Notes: generated by a model from the sequence alone, not told the origin. A DNA stretch of 64,000 nucleotides from Impatiens glandulifera (GCF_907164915.1 NC_061862.1:142033913-142097912); one strand, 5' to 3'; shown: positions 38,351-50,689, counted from the stretch's first letter. A program made the numbers and translations.

Positions 38351-41318
38351 ATCTTAAAATAGTTATCATATTACTTATCTAGAAATTTTACAAGTTTCTG
38401 GTTTATTTCATAAATGACTATCGAAACACCTACTTTCAACATGAGGATGTCGATTTCCCGTTAACCATCTAGATAAGCCGGAAATGTTGGATGGCTCAAA
38501 CTTTAAGAGATGTCAGCATAAAATGTTTTTCTCCCTCACTACTTTGAGTTTCGCACGATTCCTCGCGGAGGATCTCACACTCCTAAGATTATGAGACAAA
38601 TGTGGCCTCATAAAAGGATGCAAACGTGCATCCGAAAGTTGATGAGCAAGCGATATCGGCCATTAATGCTTGGCACCATTCATATTTCTTATGTAGAAAT
38701 TATGTATTTAATGGTTTGTCAAATTCATTGTACAATGTGTATAGTGAAAAAAATACGACCAAAGAACTATGACAAACTCTTGAACGTAAATATAAAACTG
38801 AAGATGTTGGTGCAAAAAGGTTTATAGTCGGTTGATTTTTGGACTAGAAAATGGTATATTTAAGACCGGTCATTGAAAAAATTCAAGAAATGCAAGTTAT
38901 TTTGCATGAAATTCATGATAGGGTATGAATCTAGGAGAAACTTTCTAATTGGCAACTATTATTAAGAAGTGGCCACCGTCTTGAAACAATTTTAATAACT
39001 ACCTTAAGCTTAAGTGAAAGGAGATGAACGTAGAAAAATTGGTGATCCGTCTACGCATTGATTAGGAAAGTAAAAGTGCCCCACATAAATACTTTAGTCA
39101 AAATGTGGCTTAAGCAAATTATGGTGGAATATGGTAAAGACAAGAAGAAACACAATTTTTTGTCAAAAATGAGAACCTTCATCCTAAAGGTGAATTTTTT
39201 AAAAAGTTCACGGGAAATTGTTTTAATTGCAATGACATGGGCCATAGATCTTCCGATTGTAAAAAGTCGAGGAGTATTTGAGAGGCTAACTTAACTCAAG
39301 GATTGTCGGACATGGATATGTGTGCGGTGATATCTGAGATTAACTTGGTGGTGTCTAATCCACGAGAATGGTGGATTGAAACAGGAACTACAATACATGT
39401 TTTCTCCAACAAAAAAGTATTTTCAAGTCTCAAAGAAGTGAAGAATGGTAAAAAAAAATTATGGGGAATTCTGTCACTTTGGATAGACAAGGTAAAGGAA
39501 AAGTGGTATTAAGGCTGTCTTTGAGGAAAGACTTAACTTTGACTAAGTGTTGTATGTTCCAGAAAATTTGGAAAAAAATGATATTTGATTCCTTTTAAGT
39601 AAGCATGGTTATAGAAATGTGATTTAGTCGAAAAAATTATTTTATCCAAAAGTGGAATGTTTGTAGGTAGAAGTTATGTTAATGATGGGATCTTTAAGCT
39701 CAATGTAATGGCAATTAAACTAAGTATGAATGAAAAGAATAACTCTTCTATTATTTGTTAGAGACTTCCATTTTATGACATGGTAGGCTAGATCATAATA
39801 ATTATGATTCAATGCATCGATTAATATAAATGAAGAGTATACCTACATTCGAAATAAATAAGAAACACAAGTGTGTAATATATGTTGAAGAAAAATTATC
39901 AATATAATACTTTTAAAACATTGAAATAAATAATAGACTACTTGACTTAATTCATACAGACATGGGTAATTTAAAAGAAACATCAACATGTGGTGGAGAC
40001 AAATAATTTATTATTTTTATTTATGATAACACAAAATATTGTTATGTGTATATTTTTAAAAGTAAAGATGAAGCCATAGAGAAATTCACTATTTATAAAA
40101 ATGATGTTAAAACCAGCTTCGTAAAAAGATTAAGGTGCTAAGAAGTGATAGAGAAGGTGAATATGAATCACCTTTTGCCAAGTTATGCGCTCAACATGGT
40201 ATAATCCATGAGACGACTTCACCTTATTCTCCTAAACAAACGGTACGGCTGAGAAGAAAAATAGAACATTAAAAGAAATAATGAATTCACTTTTATTAAG
40301 TTCTGGTGTACCACAGGACATGTGGGGAGAAGCTATTTTGACGACTAATTACATTTTGAATAAGGTCCACGAAAGAAGCTAGATAAATGTCGATATGAGT
40401 TAAGTCATTAAAGAAAATCATCATATGAATACTTACGAATGTGGGGTGTCAAGCTAAGGTAGTGTAATATTACCTAAAAAGGTAAAAATTGGACCAAAAA
40501 TTATTGATTGTGATTAAGACGTCACCCTATTCTCCTAAACAAACGGTACGTCTAAGAAGAAAAATAGAACATTAAAAGAAATGATGAATTCACTTCTATT
40601 AAGTTTTGGTCTACCACGGGACATGTGGGAAGAAGCTATTTTGACGACTAATTACATTTAAATAAGGTTCACGAAAAAAACTAGATAAATGTCGATATGA
40701 GTTATGTCATTAAAGAAAATCATCATATGAATACTTGCGAATGTGGGGGTGTCAAGCTAAAGTAGCGTAATATTACCTAAAAAGGTAAAAATTGGACAAA
40801 AAATTATTAATTGTGATTAAATTGGATATGCACATGACAATAGTGCTTATCGTTTTCTTGTGATTAAATTGGACATTCCGGATATTCATAAGAATATGAT
40901 AATGGAATCAAGAAATATATCGTTGTTTGAATATGTATTTTCATATAAGTCTAATAAGAATCACATTCTACAAAAATATTTCTTGAATAAGATGAACAAG
41001 AAAAGGAAAATGAAGTTATGATTGAACATAGACGAAGTAAACGAGCTAAAAAGGAAAAATTCTTTGGTCCAGATTTTTGTACTTTCATGATGGAAAGTGA
41101 ATCTCAAACGTATAATGAGACAATTACCTCATCTAAAGGGCTTCAATGGAAAGATGCAATTAATTGTGAGATAAAATATATCTTGCAAAACCAGACGTGG
41201 AAACTAGTGGATATAACTCTAGGAAATAAACCACTAGGTTGCCGATGGACTTTCAAAAGGAAAATAAAATTTAATGGATCAATCACACAAAAAGATATAA
41301 TACATAATGACAAAAAAT
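38351..41318 (+). pseudogene. Decayed Copia gag-pol (TNT1-like), truncated in RT
   Basis: Across several frames: a Gag start near 38414 (MTIETPTF, then LDGSNFKR..), UBN2_2-type Gag remnants to about 39050, and a CX2CX4HX4C knuckle (CFNCNDMGHRSSDC) in register near 39220-39265. A protease region follows (NPREWWIETG, with Glu where the catalytic Asp should be, near 39360), then integrase pieces (39950-40820, with NLHETTSPYSP-like and W.EAI..TNYILN motifs). The RT N-terminus at 41018-41318 (LQWKDAINCEIKYILQNQTW, WTFKRK) is the last recognisable part; RT catalytic motifs and a 3' LTR are absent. Many stops; a 303-bp tandem duplication lies in the integrase part. Confidence 0.75.
40215..40820 (+). 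repeat. 303-bp tandem duplication inside the Copia integrase remnant
   Basis: TCTCCTAAACAAACGGTACG begins at 40228 and again at 40531. The two units (about 40215-40517 and 40518-40820) match nearly throughout, including a WGEAILTTNYI-like coding stretch and the CACCC-AAGCTA end. Confidence 0.85.
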
Positions 41319-42085
41319 AAATTTATTAAAAATTGAAAATTCAAACGTTAAAGTGAAGGAAACTAATTCCTTAAAAAACTTATGGATATCCTTAGGAGCA
41401 CACCGAATTCTCCAAAACAATAATTTATTTTAGAGTACCCAAAAGAAAAACTCGGTATTTTGCTTGTAAAATAGGTTTTGAGAGTTTTAAGGGGTTTGGG
41501 ATGTTGTTTTTTCTAAGGTAACTAGATAATAGCATTTATAATCTACCTTAAAAATTTGAACTGAACATTTGAAGTACAACGCTCGAATCTCCGAAAATGG
41601 CTCTAAGTTACCATAGTTTCTTTAACTTTGTTGGTTTTAATTGAAATTACTAGAGAATTTGAATTATACACATCCATAAGGCGATAAACACTTTACAGAG
41701 CTGAATTCGGAATAAAATAAGTGAGAAAATGTGTTTTAAAAAATTATTAGAATCTTCATGTGGCTTTGACTTTGTCTATTGGAATTCTGTTTAAGAACAA
41801 CATGAACAAGCCCAAGAACTTTGCCTGGGCTTTTCTCGGTCGGGCCTTCCGTCAACATTTTTTCTTCCTTTTTCAAAAATAACTATAAGACAAATAAAAT
41901 CATAATAATATTAAATAAATTCTCCAAAATTCATCTATATATCAATAAATAACTTATTTTATATATTATGGTTTATTTTACCCAAAATTAAGTTTTTCAG
42001 AGTCCAATCGACACGACCACGACTCCAAAAGTTACTATTTATCTATAAAAATATATCAATAGTGAGTTAATTTATTCAAATCTAA
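41319..42085. other. Non-coding spacer
   Basis: AT-rich sequence without recognisable genes or motifs. The last three bases (TAA, 42083-42085) are the target duplication of the following MITE. Confidence 0.5.
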
Positions 42086-42351
42086 GGGCTCGTTCTCTTT
42101 GGGTTTTAAAGAAACCCAACCAAAATCAATTTTCCAATCAATCACTTCTCAACAATCATATCACTCATTTTATTAATAAAATTAACAAAATATCCTCTAT
42201 TTTAAAATATTATTTATTATTTTATTTATATATATACCAATACACTTTAAGTCTTTTTATCGAAAATAATCATCACCTCCTCAAAATCATCACCAATCAT
42301 TATTTTTTTCTTCCTCTAGATTTTTAAAAAAACCTCAATCCGAACAAGGCC
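42086..42351. mobile_element. Tourist/PIF-Harbinger-like MITE (266 bp)
   Basis: Starts GGGCTCGTTCTCTTTGGG and ends CCGAACAAGGCC; imperfect inverted ends (GGGCTCGTTC against GGCCTTGTTC). The flanking trinucleotide TAA at 42083-42085 and 42352-42354 fits the PIF/Harbinger target preference. Short and non-coding. Confidence 0.6.
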
Positions 42352-42354
42352 TAA

Positions 42355-42839
42355 CTCATTATATATCTTATTATTTATTTGAATTCCAAATTAATTATTT
42401 TGAGAATCTAATCGTCGCGACAATATCTTCAAAAATATTTATTTATTTTAAATTCCGAGTAATAAGTATACATATGAATTTTATATAATAATTTGAGATA
42501 CTCATATTTTGGGTTGACCTAAACACTAACCCTAAATATGAATTTGGATAAGATAATTTAGTTTGGGTTAAATTTGAATTGGCTTTAATTTGAGTTGAGT
42601 TGGTTAAAGTACTAAAACAAACTATTAAAAAAAATTTAACTCACCCTCTTCATCCGCTCACATGCCAGCCCTCGAGCCCTCTACTAATTCTAGATATCCC
42701 CTCATCCCTTATGCATACATTATTAATTTTCTAACTTATATATTTAATTTTGTAAATAAAGTGTTAAAAAAATTAATTTTGATAAGTTTAAAAATGTGTT
42801 AGACAAATCAAAACTAATTAAACATGTCAAAAACATGTT
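42355..42839. other. AT-rich spacer ending in minisatellite-like units
   Basis: No gene. The last ~80 bases have the AAAATGTGTTAGACAAATCAAA style of unit that continues on the other side of the LINE insertion (44938-45345). 42824-42839 is the left copy of the 16-bp target duplication. Confidence 0.5.
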
Positions 42840-42999
42840 GTTGTTTTTTGGGAAAACGGTTAAAATCATTTCATTAAAATCCCAAAAGTGGGAAGGTCGT
42901 AAATCAAAGCTAGACAAACCCTAGCTATGATTAAGGATGACAATCAAAAGACCTAAAAAAACTGATTAGTAGCATTCATACATTCTAAAAAAACAGAAA

Positions 43000-44541
43000 T
43001 TACAAACAGAAAAGACTACATTCAAACATAACTATCCTAGCTTGGGATTTTCGCAGGCCATCTATCTTCATTAAGAGACCTTCTTCCCCTTCCTCTTCCT
43101 CTTCCCCTTCCTCTGAAGATGTAAGAAGATTGTATTGAAGAGGATGATGAGTATTGTTGTTTCTCATTTTCAATTCTCTCTTTATACGAGACTGTTCTGA
43201 TTTGATAGAAAGAATTATTTCTAAGAATTTCGGGGTTTTTACCTTTGTTATCTTCAACTTGAATTTCTGTGTTTTTGTCTTCCTTATCTTCGGCTTAAGC
43301 TTCAGACTCCTGACTTTTCTGGTTTTTCTGATCTTCTTCTTTAGTTTTATCACATTTATTGTGTAGGAAAGTATTATAGAAAGCACACCTCTTTGGTTTC
43401 CATTCATAAGAGATTTCCATGACATTGTGCTTTCCTTTTATGTCAACAACTGTCATTTTCATTGGCAGGACACTCCTAGGATGCACTTCAATACTAATTC
43501 TAACAAACGACAAGTGCTCTCCTCCTTCAGTTATTGGGTCCATATACAATGGTTTTCCAATTATATTTGCAAAATGACTAATTGCTTCAACATTGTACAT
43601 GTGGGCTGGATTGTTCCAATGCTTTAACCAAAACTGGGTTGTTTCTATTAGTTTGCTTTGTTGATTCATCTCTTTTGACCACTTTTCCAGCTTCATGCAA
43701 CTTGATCCTATGTAAGTATGCTCTTTCTTTAAGATTTTTTTAGATTTAAGCCCTTTTTGAACTGCATGAAGTAGAGATCATGTATATTTACATAAACTTT
43801 TTCAAGCCCCTTTTCTCCCCACTGTTTAATTAGAGTCACTTTGATAGTTGGGAATGATACTCTATTTTTTCCAATAAAGTTTCCAACCACTACAAACTTC
43901 CGGTCTTCAATACATTTCTCATCTACTTTAGAAGGCAGTTTGAATTCAAAAGGAGAGTTGAGTACCTCTACCTTTGTTTGGATATCCCCCAAGTAGATTT
44001 TTCTTTTGTAGGCATGTTCTTCAGATTTATTTTATGCTTTATTCTTCCATACCTCATTGAATTTCCATGTTGAATTACTCCTGATAGTGTAGGTCTTAGT
44101 TTTGGGAGTCTTCATTAGCTCCTTCATTGCATTAACTGACCATTTAACTATTTCCTCATATTTTGTTTTCTTTAGTAAATTCCAGTCTTGGAGATAATGA
44201 ATATTAAGTTGGACTGTTATTTGCTGAGCTTTCTCTTTACTGATTGTGATTTCACCCTTCTTAGCATGCATTAAGAGTTTTGTAATCTGGTTTTTAAGAC
44301 CAAATAGGTTGGCTCTTTCATTATAACCAACATTCCAAATTACTTCTTTCTTTCCCTATTTTCCTGTAGTATTTTCTTCGGAATTTTTAACAGCAATTGG
44401 TTAATTACCTTTGCTGCATTCCTGTTTTTCTTGGATTATTTTTTCAGCAATCATATCAATTTTCTTTTCAGCCACCTCCCTTAAACCTTCCATTACAAAT
44501 TCTTTGACTTCATTATACTTATTGTTTTTCTTTCTTCCCAT
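43000..44541 (-). pseudogene. LINE ORF1-like protein (DUF4283-type), broken
   Basis: Starts MGRKKNNKYNEVKEFV at 44541 and is interrupted by stops (near 44402, 44362, 44037, 43729, 43295) and frame changes. The part at 43370-43700 has the plant LINE ORF1 pattern FWLKHWNNPAHMYN, IGKPLYMDPIT, EHLSFVRISIEV and YEWKPKRC, the region that follows a DUF4283 domain. The end is acidic or Arg/Gly-rich depending on frame. It should bind element RNA. The plus-strand frames here are shadows. Confidence 0.7.
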
Positions 44542-44689
44542 TTTAATGAAGAACAGAACAAAACAACAAAGCAATTGAGAAAAGAAATTACAGAATATGG
44601 TATACTAGAAACCCTAAACCAGAAACCCTAACCTTCCAACCAAGCTCTATAGATGATTGACCGACCTAGCAATTAGAGTCGATACCATG

Positions 44690-44850
44690 TCGTTCGTATC
44701 GATTGTGTCGATTGTGCAACAATAAGCGATCCATGACCTTGATATCGTGCAAATCGTGTCGATCGTGACATTCGTGTCGATCGTGTCGTTCATGTTGATC
44801 GAGCCGTTTGTGTCGATCGTGACATTCGTGTCGATCGTGTTATTCGTCTA
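44690..44850 (-). repeat. CACGATCGACACGA short repeats in the 5' leader of the LINE-like element
   Basis: On the minus strand, 12-18 bp units such as CACGATCGACACGAATGT recur about nine times. A looser version is at 58300-58440 in the plus-strand element. Confidence 0.7.
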
Positions 44851-44937
44851 TTCATGATGAGAGAATTTGTTGCCAGAATTTTTGCTAAAACATAAAATCT
44901 CCAGAGCTTTTCTCTCTCTTCCTTGAGTCGAAATATG

Positions 44938-45345
44938 ATGTCAAAAACATGTTAAACGAGACTAAATAGTTATAATTACTAGACGAGCTAAAAATATGTT
45001 AAATGAGTAAAAGAGAATTAAACGATTCAAAGACATGATAAGGCAAAATAAATCAAATATTTGTAAACGGACTAAAATCGTGTTAAATGAGTCAAAATGT
45101 GTTAAACAAGTCAAAAATATGTTAAATCTGATTAAAAACGTGTCAAACCGGGGTATAACGAGTCAAATACTTGTTAAACGGGTTAAAAATGTGTTAATCG
45201 AGACAAAAAGTGTTAAAATGGGTTTAAAATGTATTAATTGAGACCAAAATGTGTTTAAACGGGCTTAAAATATGTTAGTTGAGACAATATTTTAACGGAT
45301 AAAAAAATGTTGGACGAGAAATACATGTTAAATAAGATAAAAAAA
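44938..45345. repeat. Degenerate ~20-bp minisatellite
   Basis: About 18-20 diverged units like GTGTTAAACGAGTCAAAAAT. Similar units lie left of 42824, so the LINE-like element inserted into this array. Confidence 0.65.
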
Positions 45346-45561
45346 TAAAAAATAATTTGGATTATCAATCCATACCTGATCCAACCCATAACCATAATCC
45401 AATCCATATTAGTGAATGATATAAGTTGAAAATTTTAATTTGAGTTTAATACTTATTGAATTTACCCATTTTTCAACTCGGTCATGAGTGTCATTTGATG
45501 TTAACTTAGTTACGTAACAAATATTGTTGTTTTTTTTTATCATTTTCAATTTAGTAAGAAT

Positions 45562-45910
45562 CTATTAATTGGAATTGGAATTGAAATTGATGATAAATTT
45601 GATAAACTTTTTAATAATTAAAAATGGAATTGAAATTATTATTTCATTGAAACTATTATTAATATAGTATTGTAATTTTATAGATCTCAATTCCATTCGT
45701 TTAGGTCGGAATTATAATTTCAAATTTTATTTTATTTATATTTTTTCAAACAAAATAACTTATTATTTTATTATTTAAAACATGATTAATGTTTATAATC
45801 AATAATATATTTTTTTTAAATTTATGATATTAAAATATCGAACCAATGTCTTTTTTATGTGAACCAATATCTTTTTTATGTATTTATTTAATAAGTTACA
45901 TTTTGAACTA

Positions 45911-45942
<32 letters not shown>

Positions 45943-46324
45943 TTGAATCGATATTTTGTTTTTGAATTTAAAAAGTTAAAATGTTGAATCCATATATTTT
46001 ATTGTTTAAATCTATAAAATTAACATTTTATACCGATATTTTATTTCAAAAAATTAAAACTTAAAAAATATTTTAACACTTGAGTTATATTAATTGGTTG
46101 TCAAATCAATATTATAATAAAATAGATAATATATATTAAAATTATTTTTATTATATTATTTTTTTCAAACATAGAAATTGAAATTTAATTATAATTCTAT
46201 AGTTTTTTTAAATATACGAATTGAATTGTTATTTAATGTCAATTCTCATTGAATTGTCAATTCTCATTGAATTGGAATTAAAATTTCAATGTCAATCCAA
46301 TTACATTTATCCAAACATACTCTT
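45562..46324. mobile_element. Putative MITE-like insertion absent from copy 1
   Basis: Begins with AATTGGAATTGGAATTGAAATTG and ends with an inverted-like CATTGAAATTTTAATTCCAATTC region and TTTATCCAAACATACTC. Copy 1 lacks it. Non-coding, with an AT run near 45911-45937. Ends and target duplication are not certain. Confidence 0.4.
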
Positions 46325-46500
46325 AGTGATAGGGGAGTAAATTTGAGAGAGGGAATGGGAATGGGAGAGGGAGATAAAGGGTGAGGAAAGAGAGAAAGAG
46401 AAAAAAATAATTATTATTTTTTCAACGAGTTAGATTACATGTAATTCTCTCTCAAATATCTTCTCCCAAATTCCTTCTCCAAATCATTTCTCATAAATTT
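46325..46500. mobile_element. Small MITE, same family as 61874-62046
   Basis: GTGATAGGGGAGTAAATTTGAGAGAGGGAA at the left, an imperfect inverted version (CTCTCAAATATCTTCTCCCAAATTCC) at the right. Copy 1 of the duplication lacks it. Written here as key parts; the ends are approximate. Confidence 0.45.
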
Positions 46501-46585
46501 TTTATCATTTAAATTTCTTCATTATAATTTATACAACTATAGTTTTTTCTGTTTTGTTATATAAATGTAATTTTCTTAATCATTA

Positions 46586-46587
<2 letters not shown>

Positions 46588-46643
<56 letters not shown>
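46588..46643. repeat. (TA)n microsatellite
   Basis: About 25 TA units; the homologous site in copy 1 (32597-32612) has about eight. Confidence 0.9.
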
Positions 46644-46647
<4 letters not shown>

Positions 46648-46958
46648 TCTAAACTTAAAATTTATTCAAAATGATAATAATTAGTTATATAATAATAAAA
46701 ATATATCATAATCGTAAATATAACTTGAGATTTATTTCTATGATTGACCATCATTATCTTATATATAAAAATTTATTACTAATAATATTGATAATAGTAA
46801 ATATACAGATTTATTACTATTTAAATAGATATATTTTATTTAATTATATTAAATAAAGTTTACAATATTGAAATTAATAGGATGTTATCTATAATGGTAT
46901 AATTATAGACATTTAATAATAGGTATTAAAATATTGGAACTAAGAATAATTTATCAAC

Positions 46959-46966
46959 TATAAATA
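46959..46966 (+). promoter_or_regulatory. TATA box of GH10 gene 2
   Basis: TATAAATA, 94 bases before the ATG as in gene 1. Directly upstream, 63 bases present in gene 1 (between 32894 and 32970) are missing. Confidence 0.6.
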
Positions 46967-47052
46967 CAAACCTTTGATTTCCTGACATTTCAACAACAAA
47001 GTGTATTTCATAATTGATCCAAAGAGTCTTAAATCAGCAATAGGTTTTGAGA

Positions 47053-49805
47053 ATGGAGAACGAAGTAGCAACAATCTTCCTCTTCATTATAATCTTATTT
47101 TCTCTCGTCAACTCGGGTTTGTTTTCTATCGCTAAAAAAAATCTAACAATTTTTAAGTGGTTAAATAAAGAAATACATTTGTTTCTTTTTCTTTGATTTA
47201 AAGATTACTAATCATGCATTGTATATACGCATCATGTGCTTGTAGGGTTGCCAGTGGATGCTTTGCCATATGATTATAGTTTCACTGCACAAGTAATAAT
47301 ATTCTCAATGTCTTTTTAGATTTATGTATATAAAATATTATATATTATTGTTTTTGGATACACTTATTGTTCAGATAACCGATTCAAAGGTGGATATATT
47401 TCTAAATGTGTACACAAGTTTAAATATTGCATTTTGTTTTTATCTATTTAGTGTCTAGCAAAGCCTTTAAAACCACAATATGGAGGCGGAATTGCGGTGA
47501 ACACAGAATTAGATAATGGAATAGAAGGTTGGGTAGCATTTGAGGATTCTAAAATTGAGTATCGAGTATCCGACGATGGCAACAACAAATTTATTGCAGC
47601 TCATCAAAGAACTCGAGCGTTTCACAGCCCATCCCAAAATTTCTTCTTGGAGAAAGATAAAATCTACACTTTTTCGGGTACTAATTGATTTCTTATTTAG
47701 TTTGTTTGACTGTGAAATAAAAAATAATTAAAATGCATGAACTCATTTGTTTTCTCAATTGTAGCTTGGTTACAAGTTAGCAGTGGAAATGCAAGCATAT
47801 ATGCCATATTTAAATCACCATCTGGGTACCATAAAGCTGGTATTACATTGGCTCAATCAGGCTGTTGGTCTATGCTTAAAGGCGGTTTATCTATAAACGT
47901 TTCAGAGTCTGCTCAACTCTATTTCGAGGTAATAATGAACGTGCAATAATAAATTTTCTTTTATATAATGATAATAAATATAAGATTCTAACATTAAAAG
48001 TTATTGTAAATAATGCTTAAATGAATTAGCTAGTTATCGAATACATCAAATAAGAAACAAAATATTGCATTTTAAAAAAATATGAGGATGTTAAGGAAAT
48101 GGGTCGCTATTGTTCTATAGAGACAGTAATTGGAACTGTTATTATTCATCACTATAATTTATGTTGCTAATCTTTCATATCTATTGTTTCCTAAACTTTG
48201 ATAAATATTTATTAATGTTTTTTTTTTCTTAAATACGACACACAACAAAAAACTGTCGTTATTGTTGTTTCATGTGTGTGCATGTATATGTATATATATG
48301 GAATTATTTTCATGATTTTAACCATTCTAAACAATTGCAGAGCGATAACACAAATACTGAGATATGGGTAGATAGCATATCATTACAACCATTTACTTTA
48401 GAGGAATGGAGATCTCACATTGATCAAAGTGTTGAGAAGGTAAACTTACATATTCTAATCATATTTTAAAACAATTGTGGTAGAAAATTAAGTCCTAACT
48501 ATTCACAATTATGATAGGAGCGTAAGAACCATGTAAAATTGCGGTTGGTAGATATTAATGGAAAACCCTTGGCAAATACACCCATCAAAATAAGTCTAAG
48601 AGTGCCTCAGTTCCAATTTGGCTGCGCCTCAAATAGTCGCATCTTATCAAATAGTGCTTATCGACAATGGTTTGAGTCTAAACGATTCACAGTGACCACC
48701 TTTGAGAACGAGATGAAATGGTACAGTACTGAGGCAACTCAAGGGCGAGAAGACTACACAGTTGCTGATAGCATGCTAAATTGGGCCAAAAGCCAAAGGT
48801 TGTTGGTTCGTGGGCACAATGTCTTATGGGACGAACCCAAGTACCAGGTTGGGTGGCTCAACTCACTCTCAGGAAAATATTTCTATCAAGCGGTCGTTCA
48901 AAGGATAAAATCTATCGTTACAAGATATTCGGGCCAATTAATTGCGTGGGATGCTGTTAACGAGAACATGCACTTCAATTATTTTGAGTCTAGGCTTGGG
49001 ACGAAGAACAAATTGTTCAACATAATAAACTCATATGACAATCATACACCATTGTTCTTGAACGAGTTTAATACAATTGAACAGCCAACTGATAAGACTA
49101 GCTCACCCGATGCATATATGAAAAGAATTCAACAAATAAGGGACAACGGATATCATGGCCCATTAGGAATTGGGCTTGAATCCCATTTCACTATACCCAA
49201 TTTAGCTTACATGAGAGCTTCCATCGATAAACTTGCAACTCTAAGATTGCCCATTTGGCTCACAGAACTTGATGTTGGTTCTTATCCTAATACGGTAAAG
49301 TTTATACATTATATATTATGTATGAGCTCTGCTAATTAATATTTGTGTATACAAACTATTTTAAACATATAATAGATTAGTATTATTGTGATTTGTAATA
49401 TTATATTCAAACCCTTTATATGATCTGCAGGCAATTCTTTTGGATCAAGTGTTGAGAGAAGGACATGGGCATCCTGCAGTTGAAGGACTAGTAATATGGG
49501 CAGGATGGAAACCAACAGGATGCTATAGAATGTGTTTGACTGATAATAATTTCAATAATCTTCCAACAGGAGATGTCGTAGATAGATTTTTGAGAGAGTT
49601 TATACACACCGATGACCATCTCGACGTGACCGACGATATGGGTTATTTTGAGGCAAGACTTTTTCATGGAGAATACTCATTGAGAGTCAATAATAATACA
49701 ACTTTAGAACGTTACAAGAACCTCAATGAAACTAAGGAGTTTGGTTTTAACGTAACAAATCATTCGGAGAAACCTCGACACCAAGTTCAACTTATTACAG
49801 TTTGA
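47053..49805 (+). CDS. GH10 endo-1,4-beta-xylanase 5-like, gene 2 (7 exons)
   Basis: Tandem paralogue of gene 1 with identical exon phases: 47053-47116, 47246-47292, 47452-47677, 47765-47928, 48341-48439, 48518-49294, 49431-49805; 583 residues (one extra Asn in the last exon). Signal peptide, CBM22-like region and GH10 barrel are as in gene 1; catalytic Glu349 (WDAVNEN) and Glu450 (WLTELDVG) are kept. No stop or frameshift, so probably functional. Exon 6, the main part of the catalytic domain, differs from gene 1 at 37 of 259 residues by my count, against about 6 of 200 in exons 1-5 and 6 plus one insertion in exon 7. Intron 6 is also unlike that of gene 1 (136 versus 89 bp). Changes such as Phe to Arg and Asp to Glu next to GHNVLWD may alter substrate preference. 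Confidence 0.9.
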
Positions 49806-50131
49806 CATTAACCCTAAGAATAATAGATCAGTAGATTATAGATAGATGTACAACTTCAAAATTATGAACACTTGATGAGAGTTATAACATTGTATATTTC
49901 TCTATGATTAAGTGTACTATTTGTAAGGCATCTAATAATATTCTATGAATAAAAATAAATATCTTTTCAATTTAGTTTTCCAACCTTAATAATATCTTTC
50001 TCTTATTTAATAGTATCTTTAGTACATGAGATAATGTGTTTTTAATATTAAATTTTCTATTATAACATGCCAAACAAGTTTTTTTTGGCTGCCAAAAAAA
50101 ATTGAAATTATAAAATAGAATGGATTTAATA
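49806..50131. other. 3' flank of GH10 gene 2
   Basis: Probable 3' UTR and AT-rich flank homologous to 35766-36055. Its last bases, ATA (50129-50131), are the target duplication of the CACTA element. Confidence 0.6.
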
Positions 50132-50149
50132 CACCAGGAGAAAAAACGA

Positions 50150-50665
50150 TTTCGGTAATGAAATTCAGTAACGGCTGTATATAGCTGTTAAAGATATATT
50201 CCTATCAGTAACGGTAGTATTTCACCGTTACTGATAGAAATATATATGTAACGGCTATATACAGCTGTTACTTATTATATATGTCTGTAACGGCTCTTAG
50301 ATTGGAGTCACCGTTACAGATAGATAATCTCTTTTTCGTTTTTTAGTTAAGATATCTTTAACGGTTTTGTCATATCACCGTTACAAAAGTTGATGTATAT
50401 CTGTAACGGTATCATTTTATAACCGTTATAGAAAACGCATTTAAAGAAACGATTTGAAGGGTGCTTATCTGTAACGGTTTTGTCATATAACCGTTACAAA
50501 AGTTGAAGTATATCTGTAACGGCATCAATATATAACCGTTACAGAAAACACATTTAAAGAAACGATTCGAAGGGTTCTTATTTGTAACGGTTTTGTCATA
50601 TCACCGTTACAAAACTTAGATATATCTGTAACGGTATCATTAGTGCCGTTACAAAAGCTTAGAAA
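50150..50665. repeat. Left subterminal repeats of the CACTA element
   Basis: Some fifteen GTAACGG or CCGTTAC motifs, mostly as inverted pairs with CTGTAACGGT..ACCGTTACA spacing. They are the likely binding sites of the TNPA-like protein. Confidence 0.85.
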
Positions 50666-50689
50666 TAAAATCATCCAGGTCGCTTTCTT

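Larger units (their letters stand above)
42840..44937 (-). mobile_element. ORF1-only LINE-like element, minus strand (2.1 kb)
   Basis: Perfect 16-bp target duplication ATGTCAAAAACATGTT at 42824-42839 and 44938-44953. On the minus strand it has a 5' leader with CACGATCGACACGA repeats (44690-44850), an ORF1-type reading region from ATG 44541, and the plant LINE tail (GGGATTTTAATGAAATGA then TTTTCCCAAAAAACAAC). No endonuclease or reverse transcriptase lies between ORF1 and the tail. The plus-strand element at 58217-61328 has the same layout. Confidence 0.8.

Noticed and set aside
43154..43366. Plus-strand frame rich in Phe, Leu, Val (membrane-like)
   Set aside because: Complement of the Lys/Glu-rich ORF1 tail of the minus-strand LINE-like element.
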